Assembly (NCBI RefSeq): GCF_003205615.1
Contig: NZ_PYBV01000033.1
Span: 28,590-72,348, forward strand
Length of the DNA stretch: 43,759 bases
From: Micromonospora arborensis
GTDB taxonomy: Bacteria; Actinomycetota; Actinomycetes; Mycobacteriales; Micromonosporaceae
Reading direction: 5' to 3'
Made by a program: the position numbers and the translations under genes. The notes below the pieces were generated by a model. It was not told the DNA's origin and did not search any database. It worked only from the letters and a program-made list of their open reading frames with translations. Positions 22,675-31,010 of this stretch are shown in pieces; within the stretch, counting starts at the first letter, position 1, and each line of letters starts with the position of its first letter.

Positions 22675-23576
22675 GTCTCAGCAAGGACCTCAGCCGCGCT
22701 CAGGTCAAGGCGGAGACGCTGATCGAGGCGCTGCCGTGGTTGGCGCGTTTCTCCGGCTCCACGGTCGTGGTCAAGTACGGCGGCAACGCCATGACCGATC
22801 CGGAGTTGCAGCGGACGTTCGCCGCGGACATGGTCTTCCTGCGCTACGCCGGTCTCAGGCCCGTGGTGGTGCACGGCGGTGGTCCGCAGATCTCCGCCAT
22901 GCTGGGCCGGCTCGGGATCGCCAGCGAGTTCCGGGGTGGTCTGCGGGTGACCACCGCCGAGGCGATGGACGTGGTCCGGATGGTGCTGGTCGGGCAGGTC
23001 GGCCGCGAGTTGGTCGGTCTGATCAATTCGCACGGTCCGTACGCGGTGGGCCTGTCCGGCGAGGACGCCCGGCTGTTCACCGCGGTGCGCCGCCCGGCGT
23101 ACGTGGACGGGCTGCCGGTCGACGTCGGCCAGGTCGGCGACGTCGAGTCGGTCGACGTGTCCGCGGTGACCGACCTGATCGAGGCTGGCCGGATCCCGGT
23201 GATCTCCACGGTGGCGCCGGACGTGGACGGGGTGCTGCACAACCTCAACGCGGACACCGCTGCCGCCGCGCTGGCCATCGCGTTGCAGGCCCGCAAGCTC
23301 GTCGTGCTCACCGATGTGGCCGGCCTGTACGCGGACTGGCCGGACACCTCGAGCCTGGTCTCCGAGATCGCCGCGGACGACCTGGCCAAGCTGCTGCCCC
23401 GCCTGGAGTCGGGCATGGTGCCGAAGATGGAGGCCTGCCTGCGGGCGGTGCGTGGGGGAGTGCCCGCCGCGCACGTCGTCGACGGTCGGGTGGCGCACTC
23501 CACGTTGTTAGAGGTGTTCACCTCGGAAGGGTTCGGGACGATGGTGGTGCCAGGAGACGGGACGGTCGTGTCATGA
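22671..23576 (+). CDS. argB: Acetylglutamate kinase
   Basis: Amino acid kinase of 301 aa phosphorylating N-acetylglutamate, usually the arginine-inhibited step. It shows VVVKYGGNAM (phosphate-binding Lys and Gly-rich loop), VVVHGGGPQI, GFRGGLRVT-like EFRGGLRVTT, NLNADTAAAALA and the N-terminal helix (about residues 1-25) seen in arginine-sensitive kinases. GTG 22671 overlaps the stop of the mini-ORF; GGAAGG lies about 9 nt upstream. Its stop overlaps the argD ATG. Confidence 0.95.
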   Translation: MSLSKDLSRAQVKAETLIEALPWLARFSGSTVVVKYGGNAMTDPELQRTFAADMVFLRYAGLRPVVVHGGGPQISAMLGRLGIASEFRGGLRVTTAEAMDVVRMVLVGQVGRELVGLINSHGPYAVGLSGEDARLFTAVRRPAYVDGLPVDVGQVGDVESVDVSAVTDLIEAGRIPVISTVAPDVDGVLHNLNADTAAAALAIALQARKLVVLTDVAGLYADWPDTSSLVSEIAADDLAKLLPRLESGMVPKMEACLRAVRGGVPAAHVVDGRVAHSTLLEVFTSEGFGTMVVPGDGTVVS

Positions 23577-24808
23577 GCACGTTGGTGCAGCGCTGGACGC
23601 AGTCCATGATGGGCAACTACTCCACGCCGCAGTTGGCGCTGGTCTCCGGTTCCGGTGCCGTCGTGGTCGACGACGCCGGCCGCGAATACCTTGACCTGCT
23701 CGGTGGCATCGCGGTGAACGCCCTCGGCCACGCCCACCCGGCCGTGGTGGCCGCGGTGTCGAAGCAGGTCGCGACCCTCGGGCACGTCTCCAACATCTAC
23801 GCCGCGGAGCCGCCGGTCGCCCTGGCAGAGCTGCTGCTGGCGTTGGCCGGCCGGCCCGGCCGGGTCTTCCTGTCCAACTCGGGCGCGGAGGCGAACGAGG
23901 CGGCGTTCAAGCTGTCACGGCAGACCGGGCGCACCCACGTGGTCGCCACCCGGGGCGGCTTCCACGGCCGCACCATGGGTGCTCTCGCGCTGACCGGCCA
24001 GCCGGCCAAGGCCGACCCGTTCCGGCCGCTGCCGGGCGAGGTGACCCACATCGACTTCGGCGACGTGGCTGCCCTCGAGGCGGCCGTCAGTGACGCCACC
24101 GCCATGGTGATCCTGGAGCCGATCCAGGGCGAGAACGGCGTGATCGTGCCGCCGGCCGGCTACCTCGCCGCGGCACGCCAGATCACCGCCCGGCACGGGG
24201 CACTGCTGGTCCTCGACGAGGTGCAGACCGGCATCGGTCGTACCGGGCACTGGTTCGCGCACCAGGCCGACGGCGTGGAGCCGGACGTGGTCACCCTGGC
24301 CAAGGGGCTGGGTGGCGGGCTGCCCATCGGGGCCACGCTGGCCTTCGGCCGGGCCGCGGACCTGCTCACCCCGGGCTCGCACGGCACCACCTTCGGCGGC
24401 AACCCGGTCAGCTGCGCGGCTGCGCTCGCTGTGGTGGCGACGATCGCCAACGAGGGCCTGCTCGACCACGTCAAGCGGGTCGGGGAGCGGTTGCGGCGCG
24501 GCATCGAGGCGCTGGGTCACCCGCTGATCGACGGCGTACGCGGCGCCGGGCTGCTCCTCGGTGTGACGCTCACCGCGCCGGTGGCGCCGGTGCTCGCCGA
24601 GGCGTTGCGGGAGGCCGGCTTCCTGGTCAACCCGGTGCAGCCGGGTGTGCTCCGGCTGGCCCCGCCGCTGATCCTCACCGCCGCCCAGGCGGACGCCTTC
24701 GTCGCCGCGCTGCCCGCCGCCCTGGACGCGACCTCCCCGGCAGCAGCCGGTGCGGGGTTCACGCAAGCCACGACCACCACCACCATCACCACGGGGACGA
24801 CCGCATGA
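23573..24808 (+). CDS. argD: Acetylornithine aminotransferase
   Basis: Class III PLP aminotransferase of 411 aa making N-acetylornithine. The PLP lysine is K244 in TLAKGLGGGLPIG; other marks are SNSGAEANEAAFKLSRQTGRT, GGFHGRTMGAL and LDEVQTGIGRTG. The last ~18 residues are an unusual Thr-rich tail (TQATTTTTITTGTTA) outside the conserved fold. Start and stop overlap the neighbours by 4 nt (ATGA). Confidence 0.95.
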   Translation: MSTLVQRWTQSMMGNYSTPQLALVSGSGAVVVDDAGREYLDLLGGIAVNALGHAHPAVVAAVSKQVATLGHVSNIYAAEPPVALAELLLALAGRPGRVFLSNSGAEANEAAFKLSRQTGRTHVVATRGGFHGRTMGALALTGQPAKADPFRPLPGEVTHIDFGDVAALEAAVSDATAMVILEPIQGENGVIVPPAGYLAAARQITARHGALLVLDEVQTGIGRTGHWFAHQADGVEPDVVTLAKGLGGGLPIGATLAFGRAADLLTPGSHGTTFGGNPVSCAAALAVVATIANEGLLDHVKRVGERLRRGIEALGHPLIDGVRGAGLLLGVTLTAPVAPVLAEALREAGFLVNPVQPGVLRLAPPLILTAAQADAFVAALPAALDATSPAAAGAGFTQATTTTTITTGTTA

Positions 24809-25788
24809 CCCGGCACTTCCTGCGCGACGACGACCTCTCGCCCGCCGAGCAGTCCACGGTCCTCGACCTGGCGGCCCGGATGAAGGCGGACCGGTTCGGC
24901 CACCGGCCGCTGGCGGGCCCCCGCTCGGTGGCGGTGCTCTTCGACAAGCAGAGCCTGCGGACCAGAATCTCGTTCGACGCCGGGATCGCCGAACTGGGCG
25001 GGCACCCCCTGGTCGTGGACACGCAGGTCACCCACTTCGGCCGGGGTGAGTCCCTCGCGGACGCGGGGCGCGTGCTGTCCCGCTACGTCGCGGCCATCGT
25101 GCTGCGGACCCACGGCGACGACCGGATCGCCGAGGTGGCGAGCGGCGCCACCGTGCCCGTGATCAACGCGCTGACCGACGGTTTCCACCCGTGCCAGTTG
25201 CTGGCCGACCTGCTCACCGTCCGCGAGCGGTGCGGCGGCACGGCCGGCCGCACCCTGACGTACGTGGGGGACGGGGCGAACAACATGGCGCAGTCGTACC
25301 TGCTGGCCGGGGCGATGGCCGGGATGCACGTGCGGATCGCCGGGCCGGTCGGGTTCGCGCCCGACCCGGCCGTGGTGGAGCGGGCGGCGCAGATCGCCGC
25401 CGGCACCGGCGGGTCGGTGCGGGTGTTGACCGACCCGGTCCAGGCGGTACGCGACGCGGACGTGCTGGCCACCGACACCTGGACGTCGATGGGCCAGGAG
25501 GCCGACGGGCTGGACCGGATCACCCCGTTCCTGCCGTACCAGGTCAACAAGGAACTGCTCGGCCAGGCCGCGCCGGACGCGATCGTGCTGCACTGCCTGC
25601 CCGCACACCGCGGCGAGGAGATCACCGCCGAGGTGCTTGACGGCCCGCAGAGCGCGGTCTTCGACCAGGCGGAGAACCGGCTGCACGCCCAGAAGGCACT
25701 GCTGACCTTCCTGCTCGCGACCGCGACCGGTGGCACCGCGATCGGTGGCACCGCGATCGGTGGCACCGCGACCGGGGAGCTCCGGTGA
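24805..25788 (+). CDS. argF: Ornithine carbamoyltransferase
   Basis: Enzyme of 327 aa making citrulline from ornithine and carbamoyl phosphate. The carbamoyl-phosphate loop is SLRTR (50-54) where many OTCs have STRTR; the SLRTR form is a known variant. Further motifs are RTHGD, DGFHPCQLLADLLT, DTWTSMGQE and HCLPAHRGEEI. The C-terminus ends in a repeat peptide, GGTAIGGTAIGGTATGELR, encoded by a 15-bp tandem repeat and lying beyond the normal end of the fold. ATG overlaps argD and the stop overlaps the argR GTG. Confidence 0.95.
   Translation: MTRHFLRDDDLSPAEQSTVLDLAARMKADRFGHRPLAGPRSVAVLFDKQSLRTRISFDAGIAELGGHPLVVDTQVTHFGRGESLADAGRVLSRYVAAIVLRTHGDDRIAEVASGATVPVINALTDGFHPCQLLADLLTVRERCGGTAGRTLTYVGDGANNMAQSYLLAGAMAGMHVRIAGPVGFAPDPAVVERAAQIAAGTGGSVRVLTDPVQAVRDADVLATDTWTSMGQEADGLDRITPFLPYQVNKELLGQAAPDAIVLHCLPAHRGEEITAEVLDGPQSAVFDQAENRLHAQKALLTFLLATATGGTAIGGTAIGGTATGELR
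25728..25772 (+). repeat. 15-bp tandem repeat inside the 3' end of argF
   Basis: Three units of CGGTGGCACCGCGAT (last base C in unit 3), in frame, encoding three copies of the pentapeptide GGTAI/GGTAT. Copy number changes would lengthen or shorten the OTC tail without a frameshift. Confidence 0.95.
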
Positions 25789-26297
25789 CCGCGCCACTGA
25801 CCCGCGCGGCCCGGCACGCCCGGATCGTGGAACTGATCCGCGACGGGGCGATCCGGTCCCAGACCGAGCTGGCCGACCGGCTCGCCGCCGACGGTGTCGG
25901 CGTCACCCAGGCCACCCTCTCGCGGGACCTGGAGGAGTTGGGTGCGGTCAAGGTGCGCGGCGGCGACGGCCCGGCCGTCTACCTGATCCCCGAGGACGGC
26001 CAACGGCCGCTGCGCGACGCCGAGGCCGCACCGGCCCGGCTGGTGCGGTTGCTGCGCGAACTGCTCAACGGCGTCGACTCCAGCGGCAACATCGCCGTAC
26101 TGCGTACCCCGCCGGGCGCAGCCCAGTACCTCGCCAGCGCGTTGGACCGAGCGGGCCTCCCCGAGATCGTCGGCACCATCGCCGGCGACGACACCATCCT
26201 CGTCGTGGCCCGCGAGGCCGTCGGCGGGGCCGCACTCGGTGACAAGCTCGCCGGCTGGGCCCGCCGGGAAGACACCGTTGAAGGGAACACACCATGA
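25785..26297 (+). CDS. argR: Arginine repressor
   Basis: Repressor/activator of 170 aa that forms arginine-bound hexamers on ARG boxes. The N-terminal winged helix (about 8-75) has SQTELADRLAADG and the recognition segment TQATLSRDLEELGAVKV; the C-terminal oligomerisation and arginine-binding domain ends with EIVGTIAGDDTILVVARE (GTIAGDDT binds arginine). It is encoded inside the operon it probably controls, overlapping argF (GTGA) and argG (ATGA) by 4 nt. Likely targets are the dyads before argC. Confidence 0.95.
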   Translation: MTAPLTRAARHARIVELIRDGAIRSQTELADRLAADGVGVTQATLSRDLEELGAVKVRGGDGPAVYLIPEDGQRPLRDAEAAPARLVRLLRELLNGVDSSGNIAVLRTPPGAAQYLASALDRAGLPEIVGTIAGDDTILVVAREAVGGAALGDKLAGWARREDTVEGNTP

Positions 26298-27499
26298 CCG
26301 AGCGGGTCGTGCTTGCGTACTCCGGAGGGTTGGACACCTCCGTCGCCATTCCCTACCTGGCCGAGCAGACCGGCGCCGAGGTGATCGCGGTCGCGGTCGA
26401 CGTCGGCCAGGGCGGCGAGGACCTCGACGCCATCCGGCAGCGCGCCCTGGACTGTGGCGCCGCGGAGTCCGAGGTCATCGACGCGCGTGACGAGTTCGCC
26501 GCCGACTACTGCCTGCCGGCCATCCGGGCCAACGCCCTCTACATGGACCGCTACCCGCTGGTGTCGGCGCTGTCCCGGCCGCTGATCGTGAAGCACCTGG
26601 TGGCCGCGGCGCGCCGGCACGGCGGCACGATCGTGTCGCACGGCTGCACCGGCAAGGGCAACGACCAGGTCCGGTTCGAGGTGGGCCTGAACGCGCTCGC
26701 CCCCGACCTGAAGATCATCGCGCCGGCCCGGGACTTCGCCTGGTCGCGGGACAAGGCGATCGCCTTCGCCGAGGAGAAGGGCCTGCCGATCGAGGTGTCG
26801 GCCAAGTCCCCGTACTCGATCGACCAGAACCTGTGGGGCCGCGCGGTGGAGACCGGCTTCCTGGAGGACATCTGGAACGCCCCCATCGAGGACCTCTACT
26901 CGTACACTGCCGACCCGGCGCAGGACCGCGACGCCGACGAAATCGTGATCACCTTCGACGGCGGCGTGCCGGTGGCGATCGACGGTGAGACGGTCACCCC
27001 GTACCAGGCGATCCTGGAGCTGAACCGGCGTGCCGGCGCGCAGGGCGTGGGCCGGCTCGACATGGTCGAAGATCGCCTCGTAGGCATCAAGAGCCGCGAG
27101 GTGTACGAGGCTCCCGGCGCGATCGCGCTGATCACCGCCCACCAGGAGTTGGAGGCGGTGACCGTGGAACGGGATCTGGCCCGGTTCAAGAAGAGCGTCG
27201 ACCAGCGCTGGGGCGAGCTCGTCTACGACGGCCTGTGGTTCTCGCCGTTGAAGGAGTCGTTGGACGCGTTCATCGACGACGCGCAGCGGCACGTGAGCGG
27301 CGAGGTACGGATGATCCTGCACGGCGGCCGGGCCACCGTCACCGGTCGGCGCTCCGAGGCGAGCCTCTACGACTTCGGGATGGCCACCTACGACACCGGC
27401 GACACCTTCGACCAGTCTCTGGCGAAGGGTTTCGTGCAGTTGTGGGGCCTTCCGAGCCGGATGGCGTCCGCGCGGGACGCCCGGGTCGGCGGTGCCTGA
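26294..27499 (+). CDS. argG: Argininosuccinate synthase
   Basis: ATP-dependent ligase of 401 aa joining citrulline and aspartate. The N-type ATP pyrophosphatase loop is SGGLDTS (10-16). Other marks are SHGCTGKGNDQVRFE, AGAQGVGRLDMVEDRLVGIKSRE and EAPGAIALITAH. Length is normal. The ATG overlaps the argR stop, and argH follows after 14 bp. Confidence 0.96.
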   Translation: MTERVVLAYSGGLDTSVAIPYLAEQTGAEVIAVAVDVGQGGEDLDAIRQRALDCGAAESEVIDARDEFAADYCLPAIRANALYMDRYPLVSALSRPLIVKHLVAAARRHGGTIVSHGCTGKGNDQVRFEVGLNALAPDLKIIAPARDFAWSRDKAIAFAEEKGLPIEVSAKSPYSIDQNLWGRAVETGFLEDIWNAPIEDLYSYTADPAQDRDADEIVITFDGGVPVAIDGETVTPYQAILELNRRAGAQGVGRLDMVEDRLVGIKSREVYEAPGAIALITAHQELEAVTVERDLARFKKSVDQRWGELVYDGLWFSPLKESLDAFIDDAQRHVSGEVRMILHGGRATVTGRRSEASLYDFGMATYDTGDTFDQSLAKGFVQLWGLPSRMASARDARVGGA

Positions 27500-27513
27500 T
27501 CGTGGGAACCACA

Positions 27514-28977
27514 ATGGGTAGCGTGGACGACAAGAGCCTGACCGAGAACAGCGCAGCCACCAACCGGACGAGCCTGTGGGGTGGTCGCTTCGCTGGCGGC
27601 CCCGCCGAGGCACTCGCGCGACTGTCGGTGAGCGTGCAGTTCGACTGGCGCCTGGCCCCGTACGACATCGCCGGCTCCCGGGCGCATGCCCGGGTCCTCG
27701 CCGGTGCCGGCCTGCTCGACCCCGAGGAGTTGGGTCGGATCCTGGCCGCCCTGGACGACCTGGAGGCCGCGTGTGCCTCCGGCGCGTTCCGTCCCACCAT
27801 CGACGACGAGGACGTGCACACCGCGCTGGAGCGCGGACTGCTGGAACGCCTCGGCAGCCTCGGTGGCAAGCTGCGTGCCGGCCGGTCCCGCAACGACCAG
27901 GTCGCCACGGACCTGCGGCTCTACCTGCGTGACCACGCCCGGGGCGTGGCCAGCCGCGTCGTCGAGCTGGCCGAGGCGTTGGTCGAGCAGGCCGAGCGGC
28001 ACGTCGACACGGCCGCGCCCGGCATGACGCATCTCCAGCACGCCCAGCCGGTGACCTTCGGGCACTGGCTGCTCGCCCACGTCCAGCCGCTGCTGCGGGA
28101 TTTGGAGCGGCTGCGCGACTGGGACCACCGGGCGGCGATCAGCCCACTCGGCGCGGGCGCCCTCGCTGGTTCCGGGCTCCCCCTGGATCCGGTGGCCGTG
28201 GCCAAGGAGCTGGGCTTCCGGACGTCGTTCGCCAACTCGATGGACGCCGTCGCCGACCGGGACTTCGTCGCCGAGTTCCTCTTCACCACCGCCATGATCG
28301 GGGTGCACCTCTCCCGGCTCGGCGAGGAGGTCGTGCTCTGGACCTCGCACGAGTTCGGCTGGGTGGAGCTGGACGACTCGTTCGCCACCGGGTCGTCGAT
28401 CATGCCGCAGAAGAAGAACGCGGACATCGCCGAGCTGGCCCGCGGTAAGTCCGGCCGGTTGATCGGCGGTCTGGTGACCGTGCTCACCATGCTCAAGGGC
28501 CTGCCGATGACCTACGACCGGGACATGCAGGAGGACAAGGAGCCGGCCTTCGACGCGGTCGACACCCTGGAGCTGCTGCTCCCCGCCCTGGCGGGAATGA
28601 TCTCCACGATGACGGTCCGGGTGGACCGGCTCGTCGCCGCCGCGCCGGTCGGCTTCTCCCTCGCCACCGAGGTCGCCGACTGGCTGGTCCGGCGCAACGT
28701 GCCGTTCCGTGACGCGCACGAGATCACCGGCCGGCTGGTGGCGCTCTGCGCCGCCCGGGAATGCGAGCTGGAGGACGTCTCCGACGACGACCTGGCCGCC
28801 GTCAGCGAGCACCTCGACCCGTCGGTTCGCGACGTGCTCTCGGTCCGCTCGGCCCTCGCGGCCCGGACCACCCCCGGCTCGACCGGCCCTGGCCCGGTCG
28901 CCGACCAGCTCGCCGCCGCGGCGGACCGGCTGGCCGGCTGGCGGGAGTGGGCCACCGAACGGGTCGTCCCGCGCTGA
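27514..28977 (+). CDS. argH: Argininosuccinate lyase
   Basis: Lyase of 487 aa that splits argininosuccinate into arginine and fumarate. Markers: SLWGGRFAGGPAEAL, GKLRAGRSRNDQVATDLRLYL, THLQHAQPVTFGHWLLAH and the superfamily signature GSSIMPQKKNADIAELARGK. ATG 27514 is chosen; the ribosome site is weak (GTGGGAA). GTG 27523 or 27502 are alternatives. The N-terminal ~20 residues before SLWGGRF are not conserved in the family. It is the last gene of the arg operon, closed by a strong hairpin. Confidence 0.95.
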   Translation: MGSVDDKSLTENSAATNRTSLWGGRFAGGPAEALARLSVSVQFDWRLAPYDIAGSRAHARVLAGAGLLDPEELGRILAALDDLEAACASGAFRPTIDDEDVHTALERGLLERLGSLGGKLRAGRSRNDQVATDLRLYLRDHARGVASRVVELAEALVEQAERHVDTAAPGMTHLQHAQPVTFGHWLLAHVQPLLRDLERLRDWDHRAAISPLGAGALAGSGLPLDPVAVAKELGFRTSFANSMDAVADRDFVAEFLFTTAMIGVHLSRLGEEVVLWTSHEFGWVELDDSFATGSSIMPQKKNADIAELARGKSGRLIGGLVTVLTMLKGLPMTYDRDMQEDKEPAFDAVDTLELLLPALAGMISTMTVRVDRLVAAAPVGFSLATEVADWLVRRNVPFRDAHEITGRLVALCAARECELEDVSDDDLAAVSEHLDPSVRDVLSVRSALAARTTPGSTGPGPVADQLAAAADRLAGWREWATERVVPR

Positions 28978-28982
28978 GACCA

Positions 28983-29015
28983 CCGTGGCGTCGGCGCATG
29001 CCGCCGACGCCACGG
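28983..29015. terminator. Bidirectional terminator between argH and the MmcQ-like gene
   Basis: Perfect 14-bp stem CCGTGGCGTCGGCG / CGCCGACGCCACGG with a 5-nt loop, starting 5 bp after the argH stop and ending 5 bp before the stop of the convergent gene. It has no U-tract. By position it can serve both transcripts. Confidence 0.85.
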
Positions 29016-29020
29016 CCGGT

Positions 29021-29374
29021 TCAGGCCGTCGGGCGCTCCCGCTTCGGGAGCTTCGCCACCACCATGTCGTACGACGCGTCGACCGCCTCGGTCAACTCCT
29101 CGTCGTCGATGCCGCCGTCCAGTCGTAGCGTGTTCCACCCGGACCGACCGATGTAGGCCATCACCCGGGCGTCGTCGGGGTGCCGGTGCAGCCACTCGTC
29201 GGCCACCTCGCGGGTCGGCCCGCACTTGATGCCGACGGTCGGCTTGCCCTCGCCGCTGCCGAGGAACGCGAAGATCCGGCTGCCCACCTTCACCACCTCG
29301 TCGCCCTCCCACGGCCGGTCCAGCCACGCTCCCGGCTTGGCCAGGCAGTACGCCAGCATCTCCGCGCGCTCCAT
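29021..29374 (-). CDS. MmcQ/YjbR-family protein
   Basis: Protein of 117 aa with the MmcQ/YjbR-like (CyaY-fold) pattern: a helical start, PGAWLDRPWEGDEVVKVGSRIFAFLG, GIKCGPTREVADEWLHRHPD and GWNTLRLDGGIDDEELTEAVDASYDMVV. The family is often called DNA-binding but the role is not established. ATG 29374 follows GAGGAGG at about 7 nt; the longer frame from 29443 lacks support. It converges on argH with a shared terminator. Confidence 0.85.
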   Translation of the reverse strand: MERAEMLAYCLAKPGAWLDRPWEGDEVVKVGSRIFAFLGSGEGKPTVGIKCGPTREVADEWLHRHPDDARVMAYIGRSGWNTLRLDGGIDDEELTEAVDASYDMVVAKLPKRERPTA

Positions 29375-29474
29375 GGGTGCCTCCTCGTCGTGGGCACAGT
29401 CTGCCCGCCCGGCGACCGGGAGGCACGCGCCGTGCCGATCCACCCCCGCGCTGCCTGCGCTGCCTGCGCTGGGC

Positions 29475-29558
29475 GCGCTGTGCGCGTTGCTCGCGCTGTG
29501 CGCGTTGCTCGCGCTGTGCGCGTTGCTCGCGCTGGGCGCGTTGCTCGCGCTGGGCGCG
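29475..29558. repeat. Tandem array, about 4.7 units of 18 bp
   Basis: Units GCGCTGTGCGCGTTGCTC (units 1-3) and GCGCTGGGCGCGTTGCTC (unit 4), with a 12-bp partial unit. It lies 4 bp before palindrome C2 in the 421-bp gap 29375-29795. The rest of that gap holds a direct repeat of CGGTCGTCAGCGG (about 29652 and 29692) and no gene. Confidence 0.93.
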
Positions 29559-29562
29559 CCGC

Positions 29563-29638
29563 AAGATCGTGCTCGAACCAGGATCTAGTGGCTTCGGCTG
29601 CGTTGGAGGCCACTGCTTCCATGTTCGAGCACGATCTT
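29563..29638. repeat. Palindromic intergenic element C (copy C2, 76 bp)
   Basis: Starts AAGATCGTGCTCG and ends CGAGCACGATCTT; the outer 13-bp arms are perfect inverted repeats. It aligns base for base, without gaps, with the element at 12558-12633. The inner stem is weaker than in C1 (AGGATCTAGTGG against CCACTGCTTCC). Confidence 0.92.
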
Positions 29639-29795
29639 GGAGGTGCGAGCGCGGTCGTCAGCGGGTAGACGTCCGGCTTCCGGGCGTGTGCACGGTCGTC
29701 AGCGGCTGGACGCGGACGAGCCCGGACACGGGAGCGGGTGGGAGCCGGCGGTGCCCGGTGCGAGCGCGATCCCGCCGCGGAGTCGCGGGTGCCGG

Positions 29796-30221
29796 TCAGC
29801 CGGTCTGGTCGGCCGAGCGGGCGGCGACCCGCTCGTAGCGCTGCCGGGCCGCCTGCGCGCTGCCCAGGCCCAGCCCGTACGCGATGGCCTGCCAGGTCAG
29901 CCCCCGGTCACGGGCCAGCGTCAACAGCCCGGCCTCCAGGGCGTCCAGCTCGGCGCGGACGTGTGGCAGCAGGGTCAGGGCGGCGGTGAGGTCGGCGGCG
30001 TCGACCGGCTCCTCCGTGGGCTCCCGCTCGGCTCCGCCGGCGGCCAGCGCGGTGACCAGGGCGACCGCCTCCCACGGGTCGAGCACGTACGGGTGGGCCC
30101 AGCGCCCGCGCTGAGTGTCGGTGCCGGCGTGCCGCTCGCTGATGCGTTGCAAGGCCTCGTAGGTGCGGTGGGCGCGGGCACGGGCCGGGTGGGGCGCGGT
30201 GAACGGATCGTCCGTCGTCAT
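29796..30221 (-). CDS. Helix-turn-helix DNA-binding protein
   Basis: Protein of 141 aa. The C-terminal segment LARDRGLTWQAIAYGLGLGSAQAARQRYERV has the form of a helix-turn-helix as found in small actinobacterial DNA-binding proteins; the N-terminal part is charged, with one hydrophobic helix (WEAVALVTALAAG). ATG 30221 is preceded by TTGACA (-35, perfect), a 17-bp spacer and TGTGCT, which ends 6 nt before the ATG, so the mRNA is probably leaderless. The in-frame ATG at 30245 would lie inside this promoter. It is divergent from the DNA glycosylase gene; the perfect dyad between them overlaps its own -35. Confidence 0.72.
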   Translation of the reverse strand: MTTDDPFTAPHPARARAHRTYEALQRISERHAGTDTQRGRWAHPYVLDPWEAVALVTALAAGGAEREPTEEPVDAADLTAALTLLPHVRAELDALEAGLLTLARDRGLTWQAIAYGLGLGSAQAARQRYERVAARSADQTG

Positions 30222-30227
30222 GCCCCG

Positions 30228-30267
30228 AGCACACACCATCAACACATGCTTGTCAACATAGTGTTGA
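30228..30267. promoter_or_regulatory. Divergent promoter/operator: TCAACA-TAG-TGTTGA dyad
   Basis: A perfect inverted repeat TCAACA-TAG-TGTTGA at 30253-30267 overlaps the minus-strand -35 TTGACA (30251-30256) of the HTH gene. A further TCAACA half-site lies at 30239-30244. The minus-strand -10 is at 30228-30233. TAGTGT (30259-30264) could be a plus-strand -10 for the glycosylase gene. The layout suggests autoregulation by the HTH protein (inference). Confidence 0.6.
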
Positions 30268-30329
30268 AGTCTTGCGGGTCAAAGCGGGTCGAACTTGCCG
30301 ATCCTCGTCGCCCGACGTTTCCTGGACCC

Positions 30330-30953
30330 GTGGACTACTCGTGGCTGCACGCCCCCGCCGCCCAGGTGCCCGAGACGGCACAGACGCTGCTCGGCTGGGA
30401 GATCACCGCCGGAGGCGTCCGGGTCAGGCTGACCGAGGTCGAGGCGTACGCGGGCACGGGGGAGGACCCCGCGTCACACGCTCATCGCGGGTCCACCCCC
30501 CGCACCGCGGTCATGTTCGGCCCGGCCGGGTACGCCTACACGTACTTCGTGTTCGGCGTGCACTGGTGCCTGAACATCGTGTCCGGTGCCGAGGGGGAGG
30601 CGGCGGCCGTCCTGCTGCGAGCGGGTGAGGTCGTCGACGGCCTGGACATCGCCCGCGAGCGCCGAGGGGACGTACCCGATCGAGACCTCGCTCGTGGGCC
30701 CGCTCGGTTGGTGGTCGCCCTCGGGATCACCGCCGCGGCCAATGGCACCTCCATGATCGACGGCAACGGTCCGCTCCTGTTGACGTCGCCGACACGCCCG
30801 GTCAGTCGGTCGACCATCTCTGCCGGCCCCCGGGTCGGGGTGGCCGCGGCGCATGACATCCCGTGGCGCTTCTGGATCACCGACGATCCCACCGTCAGTA
30901 GTTACCGCCGGCACGTGCCCCGTCGGCGGCCCGCGAGGAAGCCGGCACAGTAG
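30330..30953 (+). CDS. DNA-3-methyladenine glycosylase (MPG/AAG family)
   Basis: Base-excision repair enzyme of 207 aa removing alkylated purines. Family marks: LLGWEIT, VRLTEVEAYAGTGEDPASHAHRG with the catalytic Glu, TPRTAVMFGPAGYAYTYFVFGVHWCLNIV, AVLLRAGEV and GPARLVVALGI. GTG 30330 fits the family start (DYSWLHAPAAQV); no Shine-Dalgarno is clear. An ATG at 30246 would give 235 aa but sits inside the putative operator. It is divergent from the HTH gene, which may regulate it. Confidence 0.88.
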   Translation: MDYSWLHAPAAQVPETAQTLLGWEITAGGVRVRLTEVEAYAGTGEDPASHAHRGSTPRTAVMFGPAGYAYTYFVFGVHWCLNIVSGAEGEAAAVLLRAGEVVDGLDIARERRGDVPDRDLARGPARLVVALGITAAANGTSMIDGNGPLLLTSPTRPVSRSTISAGPRVGVAAAHDIPWRFWITDDPTVSSYRRHVPRRRPARKPAQ

Positions 30954-31010
30954 TCCGACTCACCGATCAGGTGCGGAGACCCCGCCGACGAGGCAGTGTG
31001 GGTGGGTCGC

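Noticed and set aside
24805..25788. N-acetylornithine carbamoyltransferase instead of OTC because of SLRTR
   Set aside because: SLRTR also occurs in ordinary OTCs, the cluster has argJ (acetyl recycling before citrulline), and other motifs (DTWTSMGQE, HCLPAHRG) fit OTC.
30246..30329. ATG 30246 as start of the DNA glycosylase
   Set aside because: It lies in the divergent promoter/operator, and the extra 28 residues do not resemble the family N-terminus; GTG 30330 fits better, though this is not certain.
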